DNA from: Opisthocomus hoazin
Lineage: Eukaryota; Chordata; Aves; Opisthocomiformes; Opisthocomidae
Direction: 5' to 3'
DNA: 64,000 nt
Assembly: GCF_030867145.1 (NCBI RefSeq)
Contig: NC_134434.1
Coordinates: 9,796,001-9,860,000 of the forward strand
Shown: piece after piece, positions 39,601 through 50,027 of the stretch
Layout: each line of letters starts with the position of its first letter
Numbering within the stretch: the first letter of the stretch is position 1
Notes under the pieces: generated by a model
The model's database searches: none
Told to the model about the DNA's origin: nothing
The model's input: the letters and a program-made list of their open reading frames with translations, nothing else
Program-made: the position numbers and the translations under genes

Positions 39601-42600
39601 TTGCCTGTTATCTTAATATGCACTACAGTAGTCCCCAATCTGCAGCTTTCTAGACTTTTCTCCATCAGCTTTTCTACATGAATCCATGCACCAAACCCTG
39701 GGGCTTCATTTATGTATGTGTAAATACGCATCGCACACCTGTGCCAGGTAAGCGAAGCAAGTTAGCATTGAATCTGCTGCAGTTGAGCCTAGGCGAGCGC
39801 TGCGAGTTGCTGGCTGCCTCGCAGATTCCTGTGACCGTGGACTTGCTGGCAGGGTCCGCAGGGCCAGAGGCAGGTTTTAGTGGGTGTTGGTCTGGGCTGA
39901 ACACCCAGAGCTCTGGAGGCTTGTAGCCAGTGCCTGAGTAAGGCTCACGAGCCCCGCTGGCATTATTGGTTCATTTGTGCTACACAAATGATGCCATATT
40001 TTTTTTCTCAGAGAAGCTGTCGCATCCTCATAAACTTGCCTTTCACACCTTATGACCTAAATTGTGGAAGAAAGTCCCAAATGGGAAGGGAAAACTTCCC
40101 TTTTTAGCATAGGATGGAACTACAAATGTGACCAAACAGTCCCACACAGGAAAGAATCCCGTGATATCCTTGCTTGTTTGAGTTGTTAGCCAGTTATTAA
40201 TCATGTTTTCGATGTGTGCCAGGAGAGAGATAAAGAGGCATACTTATGCTGAGGATCTGGCAATATAAAGATAACACAGCTCCTAAACAATCAGAAATAA
40301 ACAGTAAAATGTAGACACAGGCCACAATGGCCACTCCCTACTTTTATGGGGGCTTTTTGTCATTTGCCTGGCTTTACTAAGAAGACATGTTGATACTGAG
40401 ATCGAGACTGAAGGTATATGCTCAGTGCAGTGTCCAAGGACTTAACTGCAAGTTCTAATTACTCCTTTCTGAAGTTCTTACTAGCTTTTTTCTTAATGGC
40501 AGTGTTTAAGAGCTGAGAAGTCTCAGGGCCATACAATGAAGGAGGGAGCTATCAGCAGAGTTGGCTGGTGAAACCTCAGCACTTTCTTGACCCAGAATCA
40601 GCTGAGCAATTAGCAAAGAAGTTTGTTACATTCGGTACTACTGAGGACTCCCTCAAGATTTGCCATTGTGTCTTTTTCCCATTGCCGCTCATCGCAAAGA
40701 TCTTCATTATCCCTGCCTTGTGACACCAAGTCGGCCTTTGTCTCTCTGTCTCTCTGAAATTACTCTTAAAGTTTGCAGTGAAAGGAGCTTTGAGCAGATC
40801 CAAGCCTCCAACTGGGATAAGGAGAAGCAGTATCTGTGTTTGGATGTGTTGTTATTAGCGGTGTCTTTATGTGATTAACCTGTCATTTTGCTATCTTGTG
40901 TTTGCTGCCTCCATCCAGGTTATTTTTAGCTAGTTTAAAGTTTTATAAGTAACAGGCTGTGCTTTGATCAGAGGCCCGTACTAAGTTACAAGTCCTCAGT
41001 TCCTTCTCACTGTGCAAATATTTGTCTTGCCAGTGTGGGAGCTACTTCTATTTTGTCTTCAGGTGAGGAACAAAACAGACATCTATCTGTCTTCTACTTC
41101 TTTTTTATTTTAATCAAGATGTGCCTTTTTGCAGCATAGGTTTGAAGATACGTCGCTGCCTTGCTTGCCTTGCTTGGCTGCTTTCAAAGTAGGTACAAAA
41201 GAATCAGTCACTGTCTTGGCAGTACTACAGGACAGGGTTAGCTTCACAAGTCAATTGATTCCTTCCCCCCCACCCCTTCTCTTCATCTGTACATTACTGA
41301 CCTGCAGCAATTAGCACAAAACAGGCAGTAGCAGGGATGTAGGGTGGGAGAGAGGGTGTGTGTATTTGGCTGGCAGTTGTCACAAACCCTTGTTCTTTCT
41401 CCCAGGGTCCCTGGCAGTGTCAGTAGCTGATATGACTGCGCCTGTGGTGGGTTCCTCTGGAGGAGTGTATGCTCTTGTCTCAGCTCACTTGGCAAATATA
41501 GTCATGGTGAGTACCAGAATGACTGTCAAACCTCTTCGGAAGTGAGCCAGATCTGGTGGCCTAAAGGGATTGCAAATAGAATCATAGAATCATTAAGGCT
41601 AGAAAAGACCTCTAAGATCATCAAGTCCAACTGTCAACCCAACACCACCATTCCTACTAAACCATATCCCAAAGTGCCACATCTACACGTTTTTTGAACA
41701 CCTCCAGGGATAGTGACTCAACCACCTCCCTGGGCAGCCTGTTCCAATGCCTGACCACTCTTTCAGTAAAGAAATTTTTCCTAATATCAGATCTAAACCT
41801 CCCCTGACGCAACTTGAGGCCATTGCCTCTCATCCTATCGCTAGTTACTTGGGATAAAGACCAACACCTGCCTCACTACAACCTCCTTTTGGGTAGCTGT
41901 AGAGAGCAATAAGGTCCCCCCTCAGCCTCCTCTTCTCCAGACTAAACAGCCCCAGCTTCCTCAGCTGCTCCTCACAGGACTTGTTCTCTAGACCCCTCAC
42001 CAGCCTCGTTGCCCTTCTCTGGACACGCTCCAGCCCCTCAATGTCCTTCTTGCAGTGAGGGGCCCAAAACTGAACACAGTACTCGAGGTGTGGCCTCACC
42101 AGTACCGAGTGCAGGGGCACGATCCCCTCCCTACTCCTGCTGGCCACACTATTCCTGGTACAAGCCAGGATGTCATTGGCCTTCTTGGCCACCTGGGCAC
42201 GCTGCTGGCTCCTGTTCAGCTGGCTGTCGACCAGCACCCCAAGATCCTTTTCTGCCAGGCAGCTTTCCAGCCACTCCTCCCCAAGCCTGTAGCACTGCAT
42301 GGGATTGTTGTGACCCAAGTGCAGGACCCGGCATTTGGCCTTGTTGAACCTCATACAGTTGGCCTCGGCCCATCGATCCAGCCTGTCCAGATCCCTCTGC
42401 AGAGCCTTACTATCCTCAAGCAGATCAACACTCCTCTCCAGTTTGGTGTCACCTGCAGACTTACTGAGGGAGCACTCAATCCCCTCATCCAGATCATTGA
42501 TAAAGAAGTTAAACAAGACCAGACCTAAAACTGAGCCCTGGGGCATCACTCATGACCGGCCGCCAGCTGGATTTGACTCCATTCATCACCACTGTCTGGG

Positions 42601-45600
42601 CTTGGCCATTCAGCCAGTTCTTTATCCAGCGAAGAGTACACCCATCCAAACCCTGGGCAGCTAGTTTCTCCAGGAGGATGCTGTGGGGAACAGTGTCAAA
42701 GGCCTTACTAAAGTCCAAGTAGGCAACATCCACAGCCTTTCCCTCATCCACTAGGCGGGTCACCTGGTCATAGAAGGAGATCAGGTTGGTAAAGCAGGCC
42801 TGAGCCAGCTGTTGGTCATTCAGAGCTTGCCCCAGTTGAGAGTCTTGTCTCAGTGGTGTGGTCCTGGCATGGAAATGTTACCCTGCAGTTGGTGGCTTGG
42901 TATCCTGATGACTGGAAGCTTGCCGGGAGAAGCCAAAGATGCTGGTAATCCAAGGCTTGTCAGATTGTCCAGACGATCAGCTCTCCTTGCGAGGACTGAC
43001 AAATGTTTGGAAAAGTTGCTGACTGGCTCTGCAGAAGTTGCAGATTTGTTTCTGTCTGCATGCACTGTGTAATCTTAGAGGGTACCTAAGGAAATTCAGT
43101 ATTTGGTGGATTTGTGTGCAGAATATCCCTCATCTCCATTTGTAAAACCCAGACTGAAGCTGAACCCTGGGCGTACTAGTAATGCATCTTTTTGCAATTT
43201 CACCTGATGAAGTACTTTACAAAGGTCAGTAATACCAGCAGCGTCATTCTGCTAAGACCTAGAAACAGGAGCTCATCTGAGATCCTCAGCTAGGTGGTGG
43301 CAAAGCCCAGCAGATCTGCCTGTGTGACTCCCAAGCTTACTGCTGGGCAAAAATGGCTTTGTTGAGAGAGCTGATTTTGCTGAGATTAGGATTTGTGTGT
43401 GGTGGTACAGGGCTGTATGTCTGTCCTGTACCAGCAATGTCAGAGCAGAATAACCATAAAAACGATGGTAATGCAGCTTCCCCTGGGATCTGAGTGGGAA
43501 GATAATGCGTGTCAGCTGCAGTGGACACAGAAGGTCTGTTATGTGGGTGCTGGAAAACATGTGTGTGTGTGTGGTGGTCCTTGTGTCAAGCCTAAAAGGA
43601 AACCTTATATTTAATGCTTGTATGCAGTCAAGTCAGCAGGCGTGGGCTGCGACCCACAACGATGCTGCTCCAGGCAGCCTTTGTAGCAGCTGGGACCAGG
43701 GGAAGTGAGTGCTTTCCTGAGCAGAGTAGGTCTACTTTGCTGCCTTCAAGCTTTTGGGAGCATGAATGAGCTGGGGGCTGTTGCCAAATTAGGACAGTCT
43801 GAGTGGCTGGCAGAGAAATCAGGGAGTGGAGGAGAGGGGCCACCCCTATACCAGAGGGTTTCTACTGGCGAAATGCCTCCTTATGTACAGTTATTTTCAG
43901 TATGATTTGTGTTCCCTGACGCTGGGCCAACTGAAGCAGGAGGGAGTTTCTTCCATCTCGCAGGGTGGTCATGCAGACACAAGGTGTCTTTACACTGAGA
44001 TTCGCAGGGTCAGAGGGTGACATTGGAGGAAGTTGTGGTTTGCTTTAGAGGAACAGGCTCTGCCAGAGGTGTGTGGAGACTCTTCACCAGATACCTTCCC
44101 AGACTTCTTAAAACACTGCAGAGTGACCTGTCATTTCACTACTCATTGGTGTCCTCCAAATCTATTTAGTAATTGCTACCTTAGCATCTATATTTCTCCA
44201 CTATCCGCTGCCTCTTTTCTTGTCTGAAATTTACTGCCTTTCCCTTTTTGGTGGAGTTTTCTTGCTTTTCTTTCCCCCCTCTTTTCTCTCTCTGCTCACT
44301 TAATATCTGGCTATGATGCTAAAAGACATGCTGGACACTTGCTGGGAAAGCACGCAGTCTTGCACAGGTGCTTTGAGTGTGCTGGGAAGAGGAGGGACCG
44401 TTGCGGGGAGGGTCTGTTGAATCTTCTGCGCCCTTGTGCCTCCTGGTAACCGAAGGAAATGAAAACATTCCTGCTTGTAAAAATAAATATTCTTGGAATT
44501 AAATACATAAAATAACCAACAGGGAAAAGCAATAAAGCATGTCACCCTAAGAAAAGAGGGAGGGGAGGAATTCGAAACAGCTACATGGAAATGAAAACTG
44601 AAGGAAGCAGCACAGTGTTAATCAGCATGAGTTCAGAGCCTTCTGACTGGGTTAGATGTCTCTGCTGAGAGAGCAGATGAGTTACTTCTTTTGTAGAGAT
44701 TACATTTTTGCAGTCACAGAAGTGATTTATGGACACATCCCACATAAAACTTGAATATAAGTCATATGTATTGCAGAATATTTCTTCAGCAGGCTGATAA
44801 GTCACTGGGTGCCATTATAGTTAGGCTGAAAAGTTTACAAGTTGGTTTGTTTCATTTTTTTTGTTCCTTCAGTGTGATGAACAGGGAGTTTGTTGTAAGA
44901 AACCTGGCTAGCTTGGTATCTCATACTGCTTTCATTAGTCAATAATAATAATAATAGTGTTGTCATACATCTGAGTTCCTCAGAACATGATCTCTTTTTC
45001 TGCTTGGAAATTTTGTGCAAGTGGAAACGGAGGAATTTAAACATTTCTCCCAGGTTTCTGACTATAATTCAGAGATTCTTATTCCGTTATATTGATTAAT
45101 GACCGAGCCTGAAGAAAGAGCAGGCCAAATCCAGGCTTCTTTCTGTACTGTTTCCTTGGTATGCTTTAATCGAGGTCTTTATTTTTTGTGTGTGCTCTGC
45201 AGAAGATCTGAGTTGCAGAATTTCAGGGAGCCTGAAGTACAGGCAGTAACACTGGGAAAGTGCAGTAGGGCTTGAATGCACTGAGAAATTGTGTGATGGG
45301 TGACAGTGTTGGGCTTCCAAGTGAATAATGATGAGCTGTGCAATGTTAACCAGAATGACGCTTGTGTTGAATGCTAGGTACTACTTAACATAAGTTTATT
45401 TGATGTGGCCGAATACAGCAGGGTTGCACAGGGTGGGTAAATTCACATATTTTCAGGAGTCAGAATTTAAGGTGAAACATCATACTAACGTGTTAAAAAT
45501 TAGTCTGTCTGAAGAACGGAGAATGGCAAGGCCAGCCAAGGACCATGCCACACCAGCTGGATCTCGGGCAAGGAAAGTCAGTAAGACTGCCAGGTAAAGA

Positions 45601-46904
45601 AGTTGTGGACTGTCCATAACTTGGACATGTCTCTAATTTATCCTTTATGGTTATATTCTCTGGGATTGACAGGCCTGTGTTTGGAGTGCTGAGTGGAGAG
45701 TTCACAGCCAGGTGGCAAAGGCAATGAAAAGGGTTTGTTTCAAGGGATGGTCGTCCTTGATGCTCTTCCAGTGCAGATCTGAATGTCAAATCCCTCCAGG
45801 TCTGTATGCAGCATCACTTTGTTTTCCTTGTGTCTTTTCCAGAACTGGTCAGGAATGAAGTGCCAATTCAAACTGCTGCGCATGGCTGTTGCCTTGATCT
45901 GTAGTAAGTATCATGCAATACTTGGCGCACATGCAATCTTGTTTTGTTTGTCCTTGTCATAAGAGCTCGTGCTGATTCAGAGAGTTTTGACTTTGCAGCA
46001 GTTTAGCAATTTTGGTAGGAGCTTGCAACTGGACCTTTTTGCAGCAGAAACCGCATCACTCTCAAATGCAGATTTTGGCTTTCAGCACAAGTATTTGTAA
46101 ATGGGAATTTGTTGTTAGCCAGCATCTGTAGCTTGTGGCATTTATGAAGACCTGGGACTTAAACGTCTCATCTTTGAATTAGCAAACAAGCAATGCTTTC
46201 GTAATGATAATGCTTAGGTTTCCTAGAGCACTTCCTATATGGGATGGCAACAGCATTATACACGCGTTAATGAATTATCTTCCAGCCATATCCTTAGGAT
46301 GGCACGACAAGGGAAACTAGGCCGTGTATTCATCACAGAAAATTGTCTTCAAAGTCTGACTCTTTTTTATGGTTCTGGTATGAATTTTGGAAGGTGAATA
46401 TTCCCCCACCTGTCTGCACTCCCATGAACCCAAACCACTTACCAGCCACTGAGGAGACCTCATGCCTGGGCCCTCTAAGCCTTACATAGCCATGGCTTCC
46501 CCACTTCCCTACGCTCACCGTACAAGGCAGTTTCTCCCTCTCAGTCTCTCCAGGGATGCAGCGCTGCCTGCAATATGGACTTAAGAAGGAATAGACCTAG
46601 ACAATTCATATTGTTTTCGTGCTTTGTTCCAGTGAGCTTTGAATTTGGAAGAGCGGTATGGCTGCGATTCCACCCCTCCGCTTACCCACCGTGCCCACAC
46701 CCCAGCTTCATGGCTCACCTGGGAGGGGTGATGGTTGGAATCACCCTTGGTGTCATCATCCTGAGGAACTATGAGCAGAGACTCCAAGATCAGACTTTAT
46801 GGTGGATCTTCCTTTCTATTTATGTAATTTTTGTCATGTTTGCCATCTTCTGGAACATTTTTGCCTACAGCCTGTTGGATCTAAAGCTACCTCCCCCTCC
46901 TTGA
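18447..46904 (+). CDS. RHBDL3: RHBDL3, rhomboid-like protein 3 (coding extent in window, 7 exons, 5'-incomplete)
   Basis: Seven exons join in phase into 359 residues plus stop. The order is an EF-hand pair (residues about 1-53 of this partial protein), a cytosolic linker, then a rhomboid domain of about seven membrane helices. Visible rhomboid marks are WR (167-168), HxxxN (H181, N185), GSSGG with the predicted catalytic Ser at 233, and the predicted catalytic His in HLGG at 298. The protein ends in a proline run before TGA. Rhomboids are intramembrane serine proteases; the substrate of RHBDL3 is not well established. Human RHBDL3 is about 404 residues, so roughly 45 N-terminal residues (exon 1) are missing and should lie upstream. 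Splice sites are GT-AG except one GC-AG intron after 33233. Identification rests on near-continuous similarity to remembered vertebrate RHBDL3 and on synteny with C17orf75 and ZNF207. Confidence 0.95.
23535..23550 (+). repeat. T homopolymer, 16 bases
   Basis: Sixteen consecutive T inside an RHBDL3 intron. No recognised retroelement body is attached. Confidence 0.95.
24872..24893 (+). repeat. T homopolymer, 22 bases
   Basis: Twenty-two T preceded by ggttttttaa. It could be the reverse of a poly-A tail, but no gene-like sequence is recognised beside it. Confidence 0.95.
30232..30312 (+). mobile_element. MIR-like SINE relic
   Basis: The order cctagtgatcagagcag ... ctggagtcttcgaactctg ... ccttgggcaagtcgcttag matches the 5' tRNA-related part and start of the core of MIR elements (agtggttagagca ... 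gactctggag ... cttgggcaagttacttaac). Confidence 0.55.
33009..33233 (+). CDS. RHBDL3: RHBDL3 exon: linker and start of first membrane helix
   Basis: Acceptor tttttacccag precedes ATG AGC AAC; the ATG is internal, coding Met directly after ...DFVNL. The 75 codons contain the conserved linker [19 protein letters not shown], the block [20 protein letters not shown] and the CCPPPWFMI entry to the first transmembrane helix. The exon ends GTA GAG in phase 0 before gcaagt, a GC donor. The protein continues with VAFFLYNG in the next exon, which keeps the family spacing. Confidence 0.95.
33234..33949 (+). other. RHBDL3 GC-AG intron
   Basis: The exon ends ...GTAGAG and the intron begins gcaagt, then ends ctcttctag. 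AG|GCAAGT is the strong consensus of GC-AG introns, in which the rest of the U1 pairing is unusually good. Splicing at the GT two codons upstream (ATT|gtagag) would stay in frame but delete Val-Glu, residues expected from family spacing, and is the weaker donor. Confidence 0.85.
33950..34098 (+). CDS. RHBDL3: RHBDL3 exon: helix 1, L1 loop with WR motif
   Basis: Acceptor ctgctcttctag precedes GTT GCC TTT; donor GCAGG|gtgagt. The 149 bp encode VAFFLYNG, the loop, then the [13 protein letters not shown] segment. The WR pair of the rhomboid L1 loop is intact. The exon ends in phase 2 (GG), and the G starting the next exon completes Gly. Confidence 0.95.
34099..38555 (+). other. RHBDL3 intron, 4.5 kb
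   Basis: GT-AG intron. It contains an AT-rich stretch with several ATAAAT/ATTTAT-type sites (about 35880-36000 and 36410-36560) that might be regulatory, a sauropsid-repeat-like fragment near 37851-37886 and a 20-base A run at 38273-38292. No exon is recognised. Confidence 0.8.
38273..38292 (+). repeat. A homopolymer, 20 bases
   Basis: Twenty A in an RHBDL3 intron, about 260 bp upstream of the 38556 exon. No retrocopy is recognised upstream of it. Confidence 0.95.
38556..38668 (+). CDS. RHBDL3: RHBDL3 exon: HxxxN helix
   Basis: Acceptor ccttgccacag precedes G ATA GAA CAC; donor GCAG|gtaggt. The 113 bp encode [20 protein letters not shown] followed by VHGA and a further helix ending VAGVVA. 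The His and Asn of the HxxxN motif, which line the active site in rhomboids, are present. Phases are 2 in and 1 out, consistent with both neighbours. Confidence 0.95.
38669..41405 (+). other. RHBDL3 intron, 2.7 kb
   Basis: GT-AG intron (gtaggt ... ctcccag). Nothing recognisable beyond ordinary non-coding sequence. Confidence 0.8.
41406..41506 (+). CDS. RHBDL3: RHBDL3 exon: catalytic serine (GSSGG)
   Basis: Acceptor ctttctcccag precedes GG TCC CTG; donor GTCATG|gtgagt. The 101 bp encode [15 protein letters not shown], then [18 protein letters not shown]. The GxSGG signature with the predicted nucleophilic serine is intact, so the protein is predicted to be catalytically competent. Confidence 0.95.
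41507..45842 (+). other. RHBDL3 intron, 4.3 kb, carrying an antisense CR1
   Basis: GT-AG intron (gtgagt ... ttttccag). The CR1 LINE occupies about 41575-42838 in reverse orientation. The remainder has a short GT run (about 43558-43574), an ATA run (44942-44957) and an exon-like open stretch at 45523-45593 that does not fit the RHBDL3 frame. Confidence 0.8.
41575..42838 (-). mobile_element. CR1 LINE, 5'-truncated and inactive
   Basis: On the minus strand the reverse-transcriptase segment reads [20 protein letters not shown], followed by WIKNWLNG, then GSVLG, NDLDEG, a CRVLHLG block, [34 protein letters not shown] and [13 protein letters not shown]. These are hallmark blocks of the CR1 polymerase. 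The 3' end, on the low-coordinate side, carries ATTCTATGATT-type terminal repeats (near 41578-41595), typical of CR1. The element is truncated inside the polymerase, has a frame break near 42545, and its catalytic acidic pair is altered (residues SAGD where ADD is expected). It cannot encode a working enzyme. It lies antisense to RHBDL3 within an intron. Direct repeats were not evident, as is usual for CR1. Confidence 0.93.
45843..45903 (+). CDS. RHBDL3: RHBDL3 exon: short helix exon
   Basis: Acceptor gtcttttccag precedes AAC TGG TCA; donor TGTA|gtaagt. The 61 bp encode [20 protein letters not shown]. The single A left at the end joins TG of the next exon to form Met. Confidence 0.95.
45904..46632 (+). 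other. RHBDL3 last coding intron
   Basis: GT-AG intron (gtaagt ... tttgttccag), 729 bp; nothing else seen in it. Confidence 0.85.
46633..46904 (+). CDS. RHBDL3: RHBDL3 last coding exon: catalytic histidine and C-terminus
   Basis: Acceptor tttgttccag precedes TG AGC TTT; the stop TGA is at 46902-46904. It encodes [20 protein letters not shown], the segment FMAHLGG with the predicted catalytic His, two more hydrophobic helices separated by an [10 protein letters not shown] loop, and the tail LDLKLPPPP. The C-terminal proline run matches my recollection of the mammalian protein. Confidence 0.96.
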
Positions 46905-49378
46905 AAACATGGGACAGAAAACTTGAGAGCGGAAGTCATCTGTCAGCTATGTTAAATGAATGAAGATGGAGGATCTATTTTTATATTTAACTTAGGGGAG
47001 GATGATTCTTTTGAACACAAGTGTGTGCTGGAGGAGATGCTTAAGGATCTCTCGAAAGAATGGGCTGATCAGTTTGTTCAAAAACCTAGCAAGTGCTGTA
47101 ACGCTGGCTGGCTGGACCCTGCAGTTTCTCCACTGCCAGGGCTCCCGCTGGGCAGCTTGTACCTGGGCACTTACCACTTGGTTTGTTAGCACACGTCAAT
47201 GTTTTGTATGAGATATTTGTATTTTCCAGGTCAGTGCTGGAATTATGGCCAGTTGTTGAATGAATCTCCTCAATGTTACTGAACACTAAAAGGGAATAAG
47301 AGCAGACATTTACTAATTAGAGACTTGCATGGTACTCGCAAGGCAGCTTGGGTTTGGTTTCTACGGACACATCTGACTGTTCAGCCATACCAGTGCCACT
47401 GTCTAATTACTTGAATGGTTCCTAAGATATTTTAGCCTATGGTGAAGCCTGTCTTATGCACCTTTCAAAGGAATCAGCAGAACTTGATCACCCAAAGTGA
47501 TGGAGACTGGTCTTCAACTACAGGTCAAATAAAATTGCACTATAAACCTTGGGAACTCTTAGACTGTTGTGGACACCCAGGAAGAGGTGACTTTTACCAT
47601 GCATGTTTGACTTGATTTTAATTTTTTTTTTTCTCCCCAGCCTGCTGTGGCTAGAGGGTGTGACTGGGATTTCTTTTTCTGAGGGATGGAGAAAAGGAGG
47701 GCAAATGTTCTACTGCATTTTTATGAGCTGACAATCAGGTGCTGTTTCTTCTTACTTTGTTTCTGGACATGTTAATCTAACGCCTGGTCTGCAGTGAGCT
47801 CCTAGCAAGGATCTCAACTCTTCCAACAGGTTCTTACTAGAAAAGTGGGACCAGGATCACCTACCGCAGCGCAGGATGGGAACTAGCCAGTCTTTACAGC
47901 CATACAGTCCGTCTGGGGCCAAATCTGTCCACTGAAGTCAGTGGAGTTAAATCAGGATGTGCGTAGCACTGGTTTCCCATGGAAGCGTAAAGAGTGTTAC
48001 AGCGATCATTGTGAAACTGAGAAAACTGTTTTCAAAGTGACTGCTAAATTTTGAGGATGCCTCTCCCTGAGGCAATGGACGTTCAAGGGCTCCAAGCAAC
48101 ACTTCGTTGCAATGAGGCCTTTTTCTTGAACATTGGCCAACCCAGGTTTTAGCAGTCTGTAACTGGTCAGTAGCACAGTCCGTACAGCTGCCTGCGCGGA
48201 CCTGGGGACCAGGCTGGAACATCCGTAGCACAAGCAGTGCTTATAAGTACACTTTTCTGTAAGGTGCTGCTGTTATTTTGCTTCTCACATTAGAGAGCTG
48301 CCAAACTCCAGTCCAAGAATGTGAATGCCCTCCTTTTCTCTCCCCTTTACCCACCTAGTTTGATGGCCTGGATAAAGCAGCCGTAGGAGTCACTCTAGAC
48401 TATCTCCTTTCTTTCTTTTTTCTGTTTGCATACTGCTGCCCAGGCACCAGCCACCAGCGCCTTCCACAGCACATCTCACAGGCACTGCAGCAGTTGTGTT
48501 TGCTCTGGAGCAAAATGTCTCGGTATCGTGGGCTTCATTGTCTCAGCTGTGTAGTCGGTGCTGCCAGATGATACCACAAACTAGTAGGAGTCTCTCTTTC
48601 TAGAGGGCACATTCACAAGTGCTTATCGGCTGCCCCCTTCTTTGCCTCTTATGGGAAAACTCTCGTTGGAAGGGTGAAGTTCTGCTCCCACAGTATGCAC
48701 TAGTAAAACTCCTGTTACCTCAAGGAAAGGGAGGGGGGAGAAAATAAGTATTTCTACAGCCTGGAATAAGCCTTACCTGCGAAAGAAACAATTTTTGCCA
48801 CCTTTGTGCACAGGAATGATATCTTTGAGAGCAGCCACACCTTGGTTGTTCTGCATGACTAGTACGTTGCTCATGGGCCCTCAGATCAAGGAACTAGAGG
48901 AAGGGATAAAGATCAGAGCTCTGTTCATTTTGGAGAAGGGCATTGGTTCCCCGTGCCATTTTACCTCTGCAGTTTGGGTCCAGATCAAAGCAGTCGTGAG
49001 AGTTTGCATGCATCGTTTCAGGTCAGGAGCTGGCCACTGAGTTTTGTAGCGGTGGAGATCATCTCCCTGGGGAGCAGCAGGAGAGCAGGGAGCTAGGAGA
49101 GTGCTGGCAGAAGCATGGTTAACACTTAAGGAGGACGTTCCTTTCCTCACCTATTGCTAAGCCTTTCTGATTATAGATGCCTTTAAATCAGAGGTGAGCA
49201 GAAATGGGAGTTACCCTGGAAGTTTTAGGAAAACTTTGAAAATTTTTGTAGAAAATTTCAGTCACAACAAACCCCAGATTATTTTGCCTATAACTTACCA
49301 GAGTATAGTATGCACTACTGACTTTTATTTTTGCTTTCTCAACTGAAAGCTGCTTAATGTCTATTAGTTTCTCCTCAG
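46905..49378 (+). other. RHBDL3 3' UTR and downstream DNA
   Basis: The stretch runs from the RHBDL3 stop through the first AATAAA (47528) into non-coding sequence. An open stretch at 46956-47189 follows the stop but shows no family resemblance. A near-palindromic sauropsid-repeat-like fragment lies at about 47917-47955. A strong acceptor-like tract (T run then ctccccag, ending 47640) has no obvious exon after it. Confidence 0.6.
47528..47533 (+). terminator. Candidate RHBDL3 poly(A) signal
   Basis: AATAAA lies 624 bp after the RHBDL3 stop, with a TG-rich stretch (actgttgtgg) about 35-45 bases later. It is the first canonical hexamer seen on the + strand after the stop. Later hexamers (51220, 51837, 52147) could serve a longer 3' UTR or another transcript. 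Confidence 0.5.
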
Positions 49379-49429
49379 GAAAGATTTCTGTGCTTGCCAG
49401 TGATGTGCTCTGGGGTGAAGCAGCAAGCT
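49379..49429 (+). CDS. Possible upstream exon of TMEM230/134-like candidate gene
   Basis: A 51-bp stretch bounded by a good acceptor (tagtttctcctcag) and a good donor (AGCT|gtaagt). Read in phase 0 it is open (ERFLCLPVMCSGVKQQA), with an in-frame ATG at 49403. It would join in phase 0 to the exon at 50028. A second open frame exists, so the reading is not unique. No family resemblance is seen in so few residues, and it may be a chance pair of splice-like sites. Confidence 0.25.
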
Positions 49430-50027
49430 GTAAGTTTAAGGGCCACCAGTTTCTTCATCAGCCTGACCATGGCCTACATATGCTTCCCTCTGCTCAGGAA
49501 TAGAAGGGAGCTGAACAGAGTAATCCAGGCACCCTTCTTTGGTCCCTTATCCATAGATAAACATAGTTTACATGAACTCATTGAAAACGGCTCTGAGGTT
49601 GAGCTTATGACTTGTTCTTTTAAACTGTTGTTCATCTTTCTGACTTCCACACTGTGTCCCCATGCCCTGTCTGAGCAAGTCTACAAGCAACCCTGGGGAT
49701 CAGAAAGGCCAGAATTTAAAGCAGTGCTAGATTTATTGTGGGTGAAGAAATGAAACCTACTCACATTTGTGCTTGTCGCAGCTGATAGCTCTTCCCATGC
49801 ATAGAGCAGGTGGTACACAGAGCCTGTTTGTTCATGGAGTCAGGAGCAGTACAAAGTGCTTAAGCTTTTGTAATTATTTTTTTCATCATGAAAATTACCC
49901 TGTGAAAACTTATGTTTTTACAGAGTATCAGGAAACCCACTTATGTTGTTTTCTGATGCACCCAAGAGTGCCACAGTGCTGCAGCACCAGAGAGCTAATA
50001 GCAGACGGGCTTTTCTTTTACCTCCAG

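Noticed and set aside
46956-47189. 77-codon open frame just after the RHBDL3 stop
   Set aside because: It reads protein-like at first (LEEMLKDLSKEW), but it sits in the expected 3' UTR with no splice sites or homology I can recognise.
47600-47640. Strong polypyrimidine tract ending in CAG, looking like a 3' splice site
   Set aside because: No open exon with a donor follows it, and it lies past the RHBDL3 poly(A) candidate.
49767-50027. Upstream extension of the TMEM230-like frame
   Set aside because: The frame is open, but the residues show no membrane-protein or family character. The strong acceptor at 50026-50027 marks a better exon start, so it was left out of the model.
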